64,000 nucleotides of DNA from Lonicera japonica. Taxonomy: Eukaryota; Streptophyta; Magnoliopsida; Dipsacales; Caprifoliaceae. The notes under the pieces were generated by a model. The model saw only the letters and a program-made list of their open reading frames with translations, had not been told where the DNA came from and did not search any database. The stretch is from contig CM038471.1 in NCBI GenBank assembly GCA_021464415.1, forward strand, positions 30,105,234 to 30,169,233, written 5' to 3'. Shown here one piece after another: positions 31,824-45,330 of the stretch; the stretch's first letter is position 1, and each line of letters opens with the position of its first letter. Both the position numbers and the translations under genes were made by a program.

Positions 31824-34800
31824 TGTTTTTTGTTACGTACTTGTGATGATTTTGAAATAATAGCTATTAGACTTGAGTGAGAATAGTCTGAATCTAAAAT
31901 ATATGTATTTTTAAACTATTATTCTTATTTTTTGTATCTATATCTCAAGTGGCGTAAATGTGGTTCTCTGTTTTGTTTTTTTGTTTTTTTTTAAATTAAA
32001 TATTTTTATTGGACTTTTGCAAAAGGAAATTACTTATTTTAAATCAGTAATAAAATTTAAATTTATTTACTATTGTGAAATTACTATGTTATAAAAGTGA
32101 GGCAAAAATTATTATTTAAGACGTCAAAAAAAGAAATTAAAAAGTTTTAATTAATTTGACTGAAAGGTAGCTAATTTTTGCAATACTACCAAGTGATATA
32201 GAAGTTGGCTGGGGAATTTTAGAGATAAATTTTCATTACGAATGTAATGCGTGTGCGATTTAAAATAACGCTAAAATGTAATATGCATTAGTATAGGGAT
32301 TTAGGATCACCATTTTTATAAACAATCGGATTTGCTATTAAGAGATAGAGTTAATTTTTTATTTTTTTTCGTCACTCGTCTGGCCGGGTTGAATTTCACT
32401 TGTTGACACCAGAAAAAGAGTTTTTCTATACTAGTTGGAATAATAATAATAGGTGGCCCATTTTTATCTATTACATGAGCAAATAGCAAATAAAATATTA
32501 TTATATTCATTTTTCACATTACTTAAAGGTTAAAGATGCACTAATTTTATTATAATTAACCGTTCAGAACAAAATTAACTTGATTTTAACATTAGTTTTG
32601 ATGTGTTGATTATGTTTTGAAAAAGATTGTAGATTCTTAATTTGGGATATTCCGGAAAACCTTAATGTCGAGAAGCCTTTCCTATTTGCTCTTGTTGGTT
32701 TTCTCGACTACGGGAAATTATTCTAAAATAATGCTAAAGTATGGATTTGAACCATGACCTTAAGCATGAAAGAAAAATTAATTACCATTTGATCTTATAT
32801 TATCAAATATACTTAATGTGAGGAGTTACTCGATATCATATTGCACACACATAAAATCGACTAATTATTAATGTATCTCACTTGCTGTGAATTAACTAAC
32901 ATTATACCAAATTATTTAAAAGGAGCATATTATGTATGAGGCAAGATCATACTCTTACAGTTGGATATAGCACAATATTTAAATGAATGTTCATTATATA
33001 TTTGAATAGGTTTAATTTGTTTTTAGTTTTAAAAGCCATGATAAATGAAATACAAAGTTTTAGGAATTCTAAGTTTTTGTGTTTGGTTCTTTAATCAAAT
33101 TATTGTTTTATTTGATAATAGTTTACGTAACTCACAAAATTTTCTATAGTTTATTAAAATATTGGAGGAAGCTGAATTAATTTTTTTAATCAATGTGATA
33201 ATGTAAGAAAGTAATGCATTATTGATGTGTATAAAAAGAAAGGGTTAAAGAGTTTCGTGAGATAATGATTTTATCTTCTGTGTTTTATTGTTTTGTCATA
33301 ATTTTGATAGGTTTGTTATAAGTAAAGGTTCAATAACAGTGAAACAGCAATCAAGTAAGAGGCGAAATGTTTTTCTTTATTAATTATTTTATTTTGATTT
33401 TTATATATTTTTTTTATTTATAAGAAGTAGAGGGATACATTTGATGGTTAATTATAAGGAGGGGTTCAAATTTTGGGAATAAAATTAACATTCTAAATTC
33501 ATAGGAAGTTTTTTACTTAGCATTAAAGATGTCTTACCGATATTTGGTTCGGATAAGAATTGTTCTTTTCTAGAATGTTGAATTAACTCTTTATATTTAG
33601 TTCAAACGAGAATAAAAATTTAATATGTGTGACTTACCAAAATACTCTTCATTTTGTAAAATTAAAAGTCAAGTCCTAACAATTTTACAAAGGTAAAATT
33701 TAAGTCTTTATTCGTAAGAACTGTGAAAAATCCTTTTATCTTTTTAATAATAAAAATAAATAAATAATAATAATAAAAAGAAAAGGTTTAATAACAAAAT
33801 TAATCAATATCAACATACTACGCGTGACATGGAAAATACTCTTTCTCTTGGATATAAAACAATCCTTAGATGAATAGTGATTATATATTTCAATAAGTTT
33901 AGTTTTTCTTTTTCTTTTTCTTTTTTTTTTTTAAAAGCACTGCAAAATGAAATCTAAATTTTAGAAGTTTTAACTTTTTAAACCATGCATGTTTAGTGAA
34001 AAGGTTTTACATCAAAATTTCTTATGATTTAATGAAATATTGGAAGGAGCTGAATAGTAAATTTTATAATAATACGTTATTATGAGAAAGCTGACTACTC
34101 CAATTTCAAAGGAGAGGAGTAAATACCACCCTAAATTATGTTTTCTTGGAGTGTTATAGGTAACTTTTACTAGAGTTTCTACATTTTTTTATGAAACAAA
34201 TATGACGGTTACTACTTTAATTACGTGTTTAACTATCTTAATATAATTTTTTATATTTTAAAGATATTTTTTTTATGTACTTGTGATGGTTTTGAAATAC
34301 TAGCTAGTAGATTTGAGTGAGAGTAGTCAGACTCTAAATTGTGTACTTTCAAATTATTATATTCTTATTGTTGTATCTGAATATCTATATAAATAGCAAT
34401 AAAAATTAAATTTATTTACTATTGTTAAATTTAGTGCATTGATTATTTTATAAAAAGTGAGACAAATTACTATTTAAGACGTCAAAAAAAGAAAATAAAA
34501 ACTTTTAATTTGACAGAAATGTATCTAATTTTTGCAATACTACAGATTGATGTGGGGGGCGGGGGGACGGATTTTAGAGATTAATTTTCATTGCAAATGT
34601 GATACGTGTGCGATTTAAAATGACTCTAAAAAGTAGTATTAGTATAGGGATTTAGGATAACCATTTTTATAAACAATCGGATCTGCTATCAAGAGAGAGA
34701 TATTTTTTTTTTTTTTTGGGTCAATCATCTGCGTTGAATTTTACTTGTTGACACCAAAAAAAGAGTTTTACATCGGGGTTGAATTTTACTTGTTGACACC

Positions 34801-36060
34801 AGAAAAACAGTTTTTCTATAGTAGTTGGAATAATAAGAGGTGCCCCCCTTTTTGCTATTACATAAACAAATAGCAAGTAAGTTACTATTATATTTATTTT
34901 TTAATTAAGAGTTTATATTTGATTTTTCACATGATTTAAAGATACACTAATTTTATTATAGTTAACCATTCAGAACAAAACTTGATTTCAACGTTAGTTT
35001 TAGTGTGTTGATCAATGTCGAGGGCCTTTCCTATTTGCTCCTGTTGATTTTCTCTCCTCTAAATTACTATAAAATAATGCTAAAGTATGAACTTGAACCA
35101 TGACCTTAAGCATGAAAAAAAAAAAATCAATTACCATTTGACCTAATATTATCAAATATACTTAATGTAAAAAATTACTAGATATCATATTGCACACATA
35201 TAAAATCGACTAATTATTGATGGATCTTACTCGCTGTGAATTAATTAACATTATACCAAATTATTTAAAAGAAGCATATTATGCATATGAAACAATCGTC
35301 GATATATCACAATATTTAAATGAAGGGTTATTATATTTTAAATAGGCCTAATTTGTTTTTAGTTTTAAAAGCAATGCTAAATAAATACAAGTTTTAGGAG
35401 TTATAACCTTTTAGGTTTGGTTCGTTAATCAAATTATTATTTTATTTGATAATATTTTGCATAATTCACAAAATTTTAGATAATTTATTTAATAATATTT
35501 AGTGACGTAATGATTTTTTTTTCGGGTTTCATTGTTTTTTTATAATTTTGATTGGTTTATTATGATTAAACGTTAAATAAAGACGACACAACGAAGAGAG
35601 AGGCGAATTGTTTTTTCTTTATTAACTGTTTCACTTTAATTTTTTTAAATTTATTTTATTTTATTTTATTAACGTTAATGGGTAAATCAGTGGAGGGCAT
35701 TTGATAAAAAAAAAAATCAGTGAAGGGGCAAGGGAAATAACTTTCCATGCCAATAACTGAAATTAAATAAAACAACAGCTTTATATATGTATATATATAT
35801 ATGTAATTTTAAATATATAAGTTATATTTTGCAGATTTTTTCTTCAAAGTTGTTCTGTAATAAATAAAAATTTAATAGAAAATTAATATTTAATCCAATT
35901 TTTAAAAAATATGGATTTACTTAAGCCCTATATCTTTTGATCTTTTTGTATTCATTTGTTATCGATGGTCTAATTTAGAGTACTTTAATTGGGCCTTTAT
36001 TTTCAGTTTGGGCCTTTGATTATGCCGAGATAAGTACCAAATTATTTAAAAGGAGCATGG

Positions 36061-38592
36061 TATACTTTTAAACTGATTTTATGGAAGAAATCTTTATTAA
36101 AAATAATTTAAATTAAATAATTAAACAAGCATTTGATAATTTATTTATAAATTATTTTAAGTTAAAGATGTAACGCTTTAGATTTTTTTTCTTTCTGAAT
36201 AACTACATTTATTTGGATCACTATTTGATTTTCCATAAATCAGTTAGTTTTAAATGAGAGTGAATCTTATTTAATGCGAAATGATTATATTATATTATAT
36301 TTTGACAAATATATCAGTAGGGGCTATTTTAATTATTAGAAAATGTTTTAACTTTAGTTATTTTTTCAGGAGTTAATCTTGGTTATTTTCTTTTTATTTG
36401 TTAAGATTTGATTATACATTAGATATGCTCTAAGTTTTCAATACATTTAATTTTTTCTTTTCTCAAATTTTTATTATAATCAATCTTGTCGTTAGTGTAA
36501 AGGCTGAGTGGTTGATTGATTGTCTCGTTTCTAAATTTTTGTGGGCTCTGGTTGCATTATTATATCGGATGTTTTGTGTCCATCAAGCTCTTCGTGGTGA
36601 AAGCTGGAGCGCTTGGGTTTTTGAAAAAATACCAAACTAAAACCGCTTTAAATTAGTAATTGAAAGTCAGTTACCGACTAGTCTGCGAAACAATTACAGT
36701 TTTCAAAAGCATAAGGTCAAGTTTTATCAAATTAAATTGAACCGAATGGATTTTTCTTCTTTTTTAAATATATTAAGGTATGCCTGTACCCGAGGGTACG
36801 AAATAGTAAGGAAAATAGCAACTATAAATAAAATAAAAATTTACAAATAAAATTGACCTTTAGATTTTTTTGAAACAGTTGTATCATTTGAATTATAAAA
36901 GTTAGCGGTCAAATCAATAAATAATAAATATCGAATTTATATTATAAAATATGTTATAATCAGCAATTATTGACCCAAATACCTGAATCAAACGAGACAT
37001 TAGTGAAGAAAGCCCATTTATAACCAAATTGCTCTAAACCCTTAGCCCAGACAACTTTTACTACCCAACCCAGCCCAAACTTTAAACAATAAAAGTAGTG
37101 GTCCAAATTGCAAAGGGGTGTGGACATGTTCTGATCCTATTCTCCCTCCCTTCTTATCACACCCTGAACTCTAAACTCCCACCTCCTTTCTCTTCAATCT
37201 ATGACTTAAAATTGGTTTACCCATCCCTCCCCCAAAGCTCTCATATTCACACAGAGATTAATGATGTAAAAGGATTCATTTTCGGCCCATCCTTACATAG
37301 TAACATAATAACTTAGTACAATGCTACAAGCGAGTAAAAATAGATTTGGACAGAGTGTTTGGACTTTAAGTTTGGCCCAAAATTTAATTCAAATTTAAAA
37401 TTTTATTTGGCCCAACTCAAATTTAATTAAAATTTAACCCACAATTTAGTAGGCTGAACTGAAAGGCCTTTATTTATTATGAGAAAGTAGTTTAATAATG
37501 TAGTGTACATAATACTAAAAAAAAAATATGTATACAAAAAAATAATAATGGAATATAGTATTTGCTTGCGTAGTCCTGTTGAGAACCCACCTTTTACGAA
37601 AATCCTGAATTCGCCATTGAATGGGATTATTATGCATGATAACGGGTCATATTTTTATTGTCGGATATAACATATTCTTTGAATGCATAGTCATAATATA
37701 TAAATTTTAACAGTTTTAACTTTTCATGCTCAGTTAGTTAGTTTATTTCTTATGAAATTTTTAAAGGTGTTGAAAATCACAAAATTTCATATGATTAAAT
37801 TTTAGATGATTTACTAAAATATTGGAGGAAGCTGAATAATAAATATAATTCTATGTATGACTTTAGAAATTTTTGTAATGAAATATTATACTTACTGATA
37901 TATCTATTATTCGCAATAATTGTATTATATTTGGGTAAGTTTTAATGGATGAACTGGTAATTATGGAACGAAAAAAAATAAATTATTGAAAGTGATTGAA
38001 AAGAAAAACAAAAAAAAAATAGATTTAAATAGATTTATGAAGGTAAATGAAAAAAAAAAAAAAAAAAAATGAGATTGTAAATCCCTTGTTCTCATTATTT
38101 TCTTCGGTAATTCTGAATGTATCCCTTGAATGTATCTGTAAATATGTAAATCAGTTTATAAGTTAATCCACTTTTTCTCTTTTACCTACTTCGTCAGATT
38201 AACTTACAAAAATTAATAATATTTAATATTTTAAAATTTATTTTATCTTACATTTAAAGAATGTAATCTTTCCAAAACAGTCCTATCTTTTTGTTTGCAT
38301 CAAAACCCTAATTTTAATTTCTAAAAATGTGCAGCTTTTAGCATTTACGTTGTGTAAGATCTAAATCCCTTGTTAGACTCTATCCTTAACTACCACAAAA
38401 GAAACTATATACTGTTTTAATTAAGAGAAATTTACAAGAATAAATGGTGTATTTTAATTGATTAAAAACTGGGGTTCAAACATGAGGAAATAGGAATAAT
38501 AAACCAATCCAATAGTGAATCTCCAAAGGATTAATTCCTTCCCCGTTTCTTCTGTCGCTAATTTACATCATAAATAAAATTTTGTAATTTTT
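36061..38592. other. AT-rich intergenic DNA
   Basis: Nothing coding is recognised. 37025-37290 is locally C-rich with a 72-codon chance frame. 37580-37619 is a second hAT-type terminus in reverse orientation (ending AATTCGCCATTG). Poly-A runs near 38050. Confidence 0.4.
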
Positions 38593-41500
38593 ACAAGGCA
38601 ATAGCTAGTTGGTTATTCTTTGTTGGATTCATGCCGATTATTAATGAATTCTGCAACACAGCTTAGTTAAGAAAAAATTCAGTACTTTTATTAATGAAAA
38701 CAATTCCATAATTGATGGTATATAGATATATTATGTGCGTATATATATATAATGTACCAATTTATAGATGTATGTAAATGCAAGGGCGAAAATTTTGTTG
38801 CAGCATGAAAGATCAATTAGGGCATTTTGAGAGAAATATGTTTTTCTAATTTTGTTATCAATTTATTTTTTTTGTGGATAAACTTCTAGTGGCACTTTAG
38901 TAAAAAATAAATGTTATATCTTTTTAAGGTGGGTGAACTTACAAATCTTGTAGATAGGAATAAAATCAACCTATTTTGTTTTCTTCTGGAGTAACGAATC
39001 TTTTTATCTTACTCTAAATTTAAGTTTAATTTATTAATCATATATTAAATTACATTTTTCATTTTGTTTCTTATTTTTATTCAAACAAAAGTTATTTCTA
39101 TTTATTTCATTTTTCTCTGTAGCTACCCAAACTTCAATAAAATTAAATCTATTTTTATCCATTCTATCATAAAATTAAAATTTATTTAAACTTCTTATTT
39201 TTATTCAACCAAAAGTTATTTCCGGTGTTTTTGCTATGATGGTCCTATAATTTAATGGAAAAAATTATATTAAAATTTGGTTACTGAGTACTTAAAAATT
39301 GGGGAGAAAAATTGTTTTAGAACTCGGAAAAAAATTGAAGCTAGCAAGACTTTCATCCCTCCCCTTCTTTTAAAAGTTTGAATCTATCTGTGTAAAATTT
39401 GCAAGTAAGAAAAGTATTTTAATTTTTTTTTTTTTTATAATTTTCTGCAGATACGGGGAATATTGGGTGAGAAATTTAGAATATGTTACTTGCTTCAAAT
39501 GCAATATTGCATTAGACGTAAGAGAGTTAATTGGTTCACTGGTTATGAAATTATTTTAAATTTTTTTAAACTATCGGTGAGATGCAAATCTCAAACCCCA
39601 CTTAAACTTAATTGAAAAAATTAAAACCTTGTAAAATAATATATAAAAATAAATGGTTACTTCACGAAGAGGTAGGGAAACGAAAAGGGTCCTTGATATT
39701 TTGATTGAAAACAAGCTCACATATATTATAGATAACAAAAATGAGATTGTATATGTTTCATCCGAAACAAAATAACATAAAATTACATACATTCGTGCTC
39801 ACCTATTATTTTTTCTCTCTTTCTAAAATATTTTTATTCAAAAAATCTCAATCTACAAATTAATTATAATTAAGAAAACTTATGTCCATAAATATTTGTA
39901 ATTAAATAATCTTTCATGTAACATTTATTATGACTATTAAGGCTCGTTTGATTTGAGTTTTGGAAATTAATGGACATCCTATATTTTTGGAAAGCTTTTC
40001 TTCTGGTATCTAAAATACCTCACAGATGTTTGATTTGGACATGAACTATTCTTTCCTAAAATGTTGAATTACCTCTCTATATTTATTTCAAACGAGAATA
40101 AAAATAAAATATGTGTGGATTACATAAATATTCTTCATTTTATAAAATTAAAAGATAAGTTATAATAATTTTACGAAGGTAAAATTTAAGGTCTTATTCG
40201 TAGGAATTGTGAAAAGTCGTTGTGCTTACTATATATGCATGACATGGGTCATACACTTTCTGTTGGATATAAAACAATTTTTAGATGAATAGTGATTATA
40301 TATTTCAATAAGTTTAGTTTTATTTTTTTTATTTTTTAAAAGTAATGTAAAATGAAATTTAAATTTTAGGAGTTTTAACTTTTTATACCAAGTATGTTTA
40401 GTGAAAGGGTTTTACATCAAAATTTCTTATGATTTAATTAAATATTGGAAGAAGCTGAATAGTAAATTTCGTATCAACATGTTAATTGTGAGAAAGCTAA
40501 CTATTCCGATTTTAGATTTCAGGCAATAATTACTATCCTAATTTACGTGCTCCAATTCTAGTTTATTTATCTGAATGAATATTCAAAAAAAAGGTTTCGG
40601 ATATTCGAAAAAAATGATTTAGATAATATTTTTAAATATCCGAGAAAATGGATAAGGATATGGATATTGATAGTATTTGACCTGGATAATCGGTATCTGA
40701 GATGGATTATCCATATTTTGCAGATATCCGTATTCACTATAAATTGGTATATGTCATGTTTAGTTTGGTGTTCTTAAACTGCCCAAATTTACCAAAATAT
40801 TTTAAACTAAACAAAAAAGGGCTTAGAAAATAAGTTATATTTACAAATAATTTTTCGAATGAAAGGTTTGAGATCATATCAAATTTAAATGGTAATGATT
40901 TTCAATTTGAATTTTTTATTTGCATTTATATGGTGGTTTTCTTATAATATAATATGAATCTTATTGGATTATATGATGTCAAAATTTACTATAAAATGTA
41001 ACATTTTATTTTAACAAGTTTTGAAATGCTTCGTTTACTTCTCGAGTTATAACTTGTAAAAGATTTCATCTTAATTAATAAATCAAATAGTTAAATATAT
41101 TTTTAAGATTGCTTTAAATTTTTGCACTAACAAAACATGGGAGCGGAAGTATAATAAGAGAGGAAAAATATAGCATAGTCATTCATGAAAGAAGTGCTGA
41201 CTAATCTGATATCATGTCTACCCAATGCCTAACCCTATTTACCATATCACCGACATTACATGTGGATTATCTTTCATGTAAAAATGACCAACGATTTGAA
41301 ATTGACTTTTTTTGCCTTTTCTCTCATGCAAGAGTGAGGGTAAAGGTAGAGTTCTATTATTTAACAACATATTTATAGTTATATAAAAAAAATGGATAGG
41401 GTAGTTATCCGAATCCAAGAAATCCGATAGGATAAGGATAAGAATAATTGAATATACTATCGGATGGAATACATATAAAGATTTGGATAGCCTATTTAAA

Positions 41501-44500
41501 AAAGATAAGGATTATGGATAGTGTAGTATCCGATACGTATGCCATCCGTTTACACCCTGCGTCTAAATCTATTCCCTCCATTTTTGTAATTTTCCTTCAT
41601 TCGATTTTTTTCCCTCTTCCGGTGTTCTATATTTCTTTTTTAGCGTGAAACTATTACCACGTTTTTTTTCAGCTTGTGTTTTGAAATTAATTATTGTTTT
41701 GTATGTATAAAAAGAAGGCTTTGTTGTGAAGTTATTGGTTTATATACAGAAAATTAAGTATTCCCTGTTTTTTAAATTAAATTTTCTATTTCACTTTTGC
41801 AAAAGGAAAATACTTATTTTAACATAATCAACAATAAAAATTAAATTTATTTACTATTTCGACATTATATATATTGATTATGTTCTAAAACTGAAACAAA
41901 CAATAGTAAATTATATGTTAAACTTTAAAGTTTGGAGTCATTTTCAATGTCTCGCTCAAAATTTCAGTTGTTCTAAATTTGACCTAAAGTACTTTTAATG
42001 ATCCAATTGAAAACGTACGTTTGCTTCTTTGTAAAGCCTTTAATGGCAAATCCATGTGGAGTTGAGCTGGACGATTACGAGATTATTGCCGTCTATAATA
42101 TGCTTGTGCACACAGTCGGATTTGGGGATAATTAATTAACCCTCTTGTTAAGTTTTTTTGTTCCCACTTGAAGTGGAACTATTACAAATAAGAAGAATAT
42201 AATAACCCAATAAAATTTAGCATAATATAAAGTTTGTTCTCCTTCCTTTCAACCCTCACAATGTCACTAGGTTAAAAATTTGGCGGCCTCTGTGAGGATA
42301 GCAAGGTCCAAAGAAAAATTATGTTGATAAGTAATTCTAGTTATGTATATAAATTTCATTTAAATTGATTTTTGCATATATATATATATATACATATTCT
42401 ATTTAAATTTACTTTTAGTTGTGTATATATTCTTAAAATTCAATCTATTTTCAATTGCATATGTATATATTCTCTTTAGATTCAGTTATAATATTTATAT
42501 ATTTTACATATATAAAGTGTAAGTATTAAGTTTTGGTGGATTTGTAAAATTACAAAATTACCCTTTTTAAACCAGAAATTACTATAAAATAATATTAAAG
42601 TTGATACTTGAACCACGACCTTAAGAATGAAAAACTATTTAATTACCACTTAACCTAATATTATTAGATATATCTAATGTGATGAATTACTATCTATAAT
42701 ATTGCGCAAATATAAACCTACTAAGACTAATTATTGATGAATCTTACTCGCCGTGAAATAATTAACATTGTACCAAATTATTTAAAATGGTCATGTGTAC
42801 ATGAGAAAGGATCATACTCTTACTGTTGGACATAGCACAATATTTAAATGAAGTTTGTTTTTATTCTTAAAAGCAAGTTTTAAGAGTTCTAACCTTCTAT
42901 ATTTGGTTGCTTAGTTAAATTGTATTTTTTTTATTTGACAAAACATCGTACATAACTCACAAAGTTTTGGATAATTTATTAAAATATTGGAGGAAGCTGA
43001 ATTAAGTTTTATAATACAATACAATACTGTAAGAAAATCATACGTGATTAATGAGTATAAAGAGAAAGGGGTAGTATGGTTTGCTAGGTAATGATTTTTT
43101 CGACTTGCTATATTTCAATAATGGCAATAATTGAGAATGTTTGGCTCAAAAATGGCTCAAAAATCATTGTATTATATTACAAAAAAAATTATAATTTAAC
43201 ATGAGTTTATAAGATAAAGATTATAACTCAGTAATGAGAATTTTTGAAGAAAACTACTGCAGTTAAAAGTATATATAAGTTAGGAAAAATATGGTTCAAA
43301 TCATCAAATGTGCTTGAATTGCTTAAAAAAAGAAATATAACTTTACAAGAGTGAATAAAAAAGAAATGTAAGAAATATATGGGCGTGTAAGTATGCTCTA
43401 TTTTTTTTTTCTTCTAATATTAGGAGAATTGAGAGAAAAAAAATATTTTTATAAATTATTTATAATATTATAAATTTAACTTTAATTGGTTAACCATTTA
43501 GTAAATCACAATAAAAATTAAACTTATTTCTTTCTATTCCTTCCCCTACTAATTAATTATAGCATTTCGATTCCCCCTCTCAATCGAAAGGATTGTTAAT
43601 TTTTGGTATATTTTTAGTTTTGATGTTTTTGCTATGATGGTGATGAAACTAAACTGGCAAAATTAATATTAAAATTTGGTTTGTGTGCTTAAAAATTGAT
43701 ATGAAAATATTGTTTTGTTTAAGATATTTGTTTTAGTACTTGAAAAGGAAATGTGAAATTAGCAAAATTTGAACCCCTCCCCCTCTCTTTAAAGTTCGAG
43801 CCTATATATATATTGTCATGTTAAAAAAAGAAAATGCGAAATTTAGATATGTTGTTTGCTTCAGTTGCAATATCACATTGACATATATAAGTGATTCAAG
43901 TTAACTGGTTATGTGATTATGAACTTCAAAAAAAGAAAAGAAAATTAGAATTGAATTTCAGCAATGGGTGAGATCCAAATCTTAAACATATGTTGAGATT
44001 ATAAATTTCACATTGAAAAATGAAAATTTCGCAGAGTAATATATAAGAAGAAGGGATTGCTCCATGTGAAAAAATTTATCCGTTCATGGGTAATGAAGGG
44101 GGGTTAAGTCCAATTGCACTATACTTTTAGGCTCACTTATTATATTTTTATACAAAATAAAATAAAATCTCCATAGATGCATAATTTGAAATGAAAAAGT
44201 ATTCGGTAAATATTTGTAATTAAATAAATTTTAATTTACCATTTTTTAAATCCCATATAAAATGATTTCCATTATATTAAAGTCAGTATAATATATAAAA
44301 TAAATTTAGCTTCAATATTGTTGATGGCCTTATCAATGTTAACATTATATGAAATTAATCAAAATGGGAATATTATGCATTATAATGGGTCATACTCTTA
44401 CCGTTGGATATAACACAATATTTGAATGAATATGTTTAGTTTTAAAAGTAATGATAAACAAAATTTAAATTTTAAGAGTTTTAACTTTTTATGCTCAGTT

Positions 44501-45330
44501 GCTTATATAGTTGATTTCTTAAGAAAATGTCTAAAGGTTTAGACGTACAAAATTTAAGAATATTAAATTATAGATAATTTACTAAAGTATTGGAGGAAGC
44601 TGAATAATATATATAATTATATTCATTAATAACGTAAGAAGTAGCCCTAATTCGTGAATTGTATTTCAAGTATGTTTCTCGTTATTCTTCGAGAAATGCA
44701 AGTAAAAGTAGATGTATGCTACCTAAAAGTTAGGTTCCATGTGTTTGTTAGTTTTGTTGTTTAATCTTGCTTCCATATGCATAAAATATATGTATGTAAT
44801 CTATTTTGGGTTTGTTTGGTTTATTACTGTTTCGGATAGTATGTTAAAAGTTAGGGTTCTTGTGTTTTGTTGTATAATTTTGCTTCAATATGTATAAAAA
44901 ATGGCAATTGAAGTATTAAAGACTAAATTAATATATTATTATATCCATTGTTAGAATAATATATACATTCACAGTTTTCAAACTGTATAAACAAACTTCA
45001 GAAGCATTTTCTAGTTAAAAAATGTTGGTTGAATGTATATGGTATGTCTTATAGGCATTAAATCTTATTTTAAATGTACTTTTTGTTTTTTTTCTGTGTT
45101 TCATGCAGTGAGTGACTTCCTTGTCTTACATCTCCATAATGGGTCATTTCCTTTACTTCATTACCTTAGGAGGAAAAGTTATTTTCTTTTATAATATAAA
45201 CCAGGATATAATATCTTATTTTGAGTTGAAGGGCATGGATATCGAGATCGAAGACATGCCTTAAAACTTGATGGACCAATTGTCCTATTGCAAAATTTCA
45301 TCAACAAAAATATGCTTCTTTTTTACTTGC
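38593..45330 (+). repeat. Large tandem duplication, copy 1
   Basis: Begins ACAAGGCAATAGCTAG and ends after GAAGGGCATGGATATCGAG and GGACCAATTGTCCTATTGCA. Copy 2 begins directly behind it with the same ACAAGGCAATAGCTAG. Long stretches align base by base, for example 38650-39800 with 45385-46640 and 42160-43020 with 47890-48800. Copy 1 contains an insertion of about 1 kb (40560-41559) absent from copy 2. No gene was recognised in the unit. Confidence 0.85.
40560..41559. mobile_element. Possible non-autonomous hAT insertion in copy 1
   Basis: About 1 kb present here but replaced by about 150 bp of other sequence in copy 2 (near 47335). Its right end ATCCGTTTACACCCTG has the complement CAGGGTGTAAACGGAT, typical of hAT ends. 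Both ends are rich in GGATA, ATCCG and TATCC strings. The left terminus and the target duplication are not clear. Confidence 0.45.

Larger units (their letters stand above)
31010..36060. repeat. Old tandem duplication, two diverged units
   Basis: Several blocks recur in the same order: ATGACGGTTA near 31029 and 34200; ATTTTTGCAATACTAC near 32175 and 34530; CCGTTCAGAACAAAA near 32560 and CCATTCAGAACAAAA near 34967; TGAACCATGACCTTAAGCAT near 32750 and 35095; and a block with ATATTGGAGGAAGCTGAA or near variants (33160, 34040). Divergence is high. The same blocks occur in the younger duplication at 38.6-55.2 kb. No coding potential. Confidence 0.65.
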